Below, piece by piece: positions 5,285 to 5,711 of a stretch of 5,711 nt of DNA; position 1 is the stretch's first letter, and every line of letters starts with the position of its first letter. The translations under genes were made by a program, and so were the position numbers. The notes below the pieces were generated by a model. The model searched no databases. It was not told the DNA's origin and worked only from the letters and a program-made list of their open reading frames with translations. Origin of the DNA: an uncultured Shinella sp. (GTDB taxonomy: Bacteria > Pseudomonadota > Alphaproteobacteria > Rhizobiales > Rhizobiaceae); the NCBI GenBank assembly GCA_946886325.1, contig CAMPIK010000184.1, positions 1-5,711 on the forward strand, in the 5' to 3' direction.

Positions 5285-5711
5285 CCGCCGACACGCTCAG
5301 CGCCGCACATCTCTCCATCGTCCGCATCACGCCGAAGACGAACTGGGCCTTCGTGGAGATCGAGATGCGCTCTGGTCGTCGCGGCATCGGCGAAGCGACG
5401 GCGCAGGGCCGGGAAACGGAATTGGCGCGCCTCTTCCGGGAGATGACGAAGTCGCTGATCGGCCTTACCGATTCGGGCCTGCGCCGGCTATTGGCGGATG
5501 CGGCTCTACCGACCCTCGCCCATGCCGCTATCGCCTCCGCCCTGGATCAGGCTGCATGGGACGTGACGGGGAAGCGAGAGGGGCTTTCGATGGCCGCAGC
5601 CGTTGCCGTCGAGAAACGAACATCAATCCCGGTCTATGCCAACATCAACCGAAGGACGCTCGACAGGTCCGCGGCGGGATTTGCCGCAAGCGCGCTGGAT
5701 GCGATCGGGGC
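5281..5711 (+). CDS. Mandelate racemase/muconate lactonizing enzyme family protein, likely sugar-acid dehydratase (3'-truncated)
   Basis: The window holds the first 143 residues of an enolase-superfamily enzyme, which runs off the 3' edge. Visible are the capping-domain strand AFVEIEMRSGRRGIGEATAQGRE (23-45, the usual G-x-GE-x5-GRE pattern), the helix HAAIASALDQAAWDVTGK (81-98, the family's HAAxSALDxAxWDxxGK signature) and the first barrel strand IPVYANINRR (116-125). The catalytic lysine, metal-binding acids and base histidine lie further on and cannot be checked. Placed after a sugar dehydrogenase and a lactonase, the expected reaction is Mg2+-dependent dehydration of an aldonate to a 2-keto-3-deoxyaldonate, as done by fuconate, rhamnonate or galactonate dehydratases; a racemase or cycloisomerase is possible but fits less well. 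The usual LLGG stretch between the helix and the barrel is replaced by AAAVAVEKR (105-113). The start overlaps the lactonase stop (ATGA), and GGGAG at 5264-5268 may serve as its ribosome site. Confidence 0.85.
   Translation, partial: MTADTLSAAHLSIVRITPKTNWAFVEIEMRSGRRGIGEATAQGRETELARLFREMTKSLIGLTDSGLRRLLADAALPTLAHAAIASALDQAAWDVTGKREGLSMAAAVAVEKRTSIPVYANINRRTLDRSAAGFAASALDAIG

Noticed and set aside
1..5711. Mobile element, CRISPR array, tRNA or other RNA gene
   Set aside because: No direct-repeat array, transposase-like protein, terminal inverted repeat or cloverleaf-like segment was seen; nearly all bases are in recognised protein genes.

Overview
This window is a gene-dense, GC-rich stretch with every gene on the + strand and almost no non-coding DNA. 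The GC content, the strong third-position G/C preference, the protein sequences and the tightly packed ABC-transporter plus catabolic operon style suggest an alphaproteobacterium, most likely of the Rhizobiales/Rhizobiaceae. That placement is inference from sequence style; there is no marker gene here.

Layout. Positions 1-334 hold the C-terminal 110 residues of an ABC importer permease of the SsuC/TauC/NrtB type. It overlaps a complete ATPase gene (322-1158) of the SsuB/TauB/NrtD type. After a 55-base gap comes a Tat-exported substrate-binding protein of the NMT1/SsuA-like fold (1214-2437). After a 33-base gap, four catabolic genes follow with overlapping ends: a beta-hydroxyacid dehydrogenase-family reductase (2471-3373), an aldo/keto reductase of the L-fucose/D-threo-aldose 1-dehydrogenase type (3366-4382), an SMP-30/gluconolactonase-family lactonase (4382-5284), and the first 143 residues of a mandelate racemase/muconate lactonizing (enolase superfamily) enzyme (5281 to the window end). 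No internal promoter or terminator is evident, so all seven genes probably belong to one operon that continues beyond both edges.

How the genes fit together. Aldose 1-dehydrogenase, aldonolactonase and enolase-superfamily sugar-acid dehydratase are the first three steps of a non-phosphorylative, Entner-Doudoroff-like route: aldose to lactone to aldonate to 2-keto-3-deoxyaldonate. Two further features point away from an ordinary sugar. The importer is of the alkanesulfonate/taurine/nitrate class rather than a sugar class. The HIBADH-family reductase reads PVGKT at residues 120-124, where, as I recall it, the sulfolactaldehyde reductase YihU reads PVGRT; ordinary 3-hydroxyisobutyrate dehydrogenases read PVSGG. 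Together these suggest a pathway for a sulfonated sugar or related acid, in which an aldolase outside the window would yield pyruvate plus 3-sulfolactaldehyde, reduced here to dihydroxypropanesulfonate. It would differ from the described sulfo-Entner-Doudoroff pathway by using an AKR instead of an SDR for the first step and an enolase-superfamily dehydratase instead of an IlvD/Edd-type one. This is a hypothesis. The individual enzyme families are well supported; the substrate is not proven.
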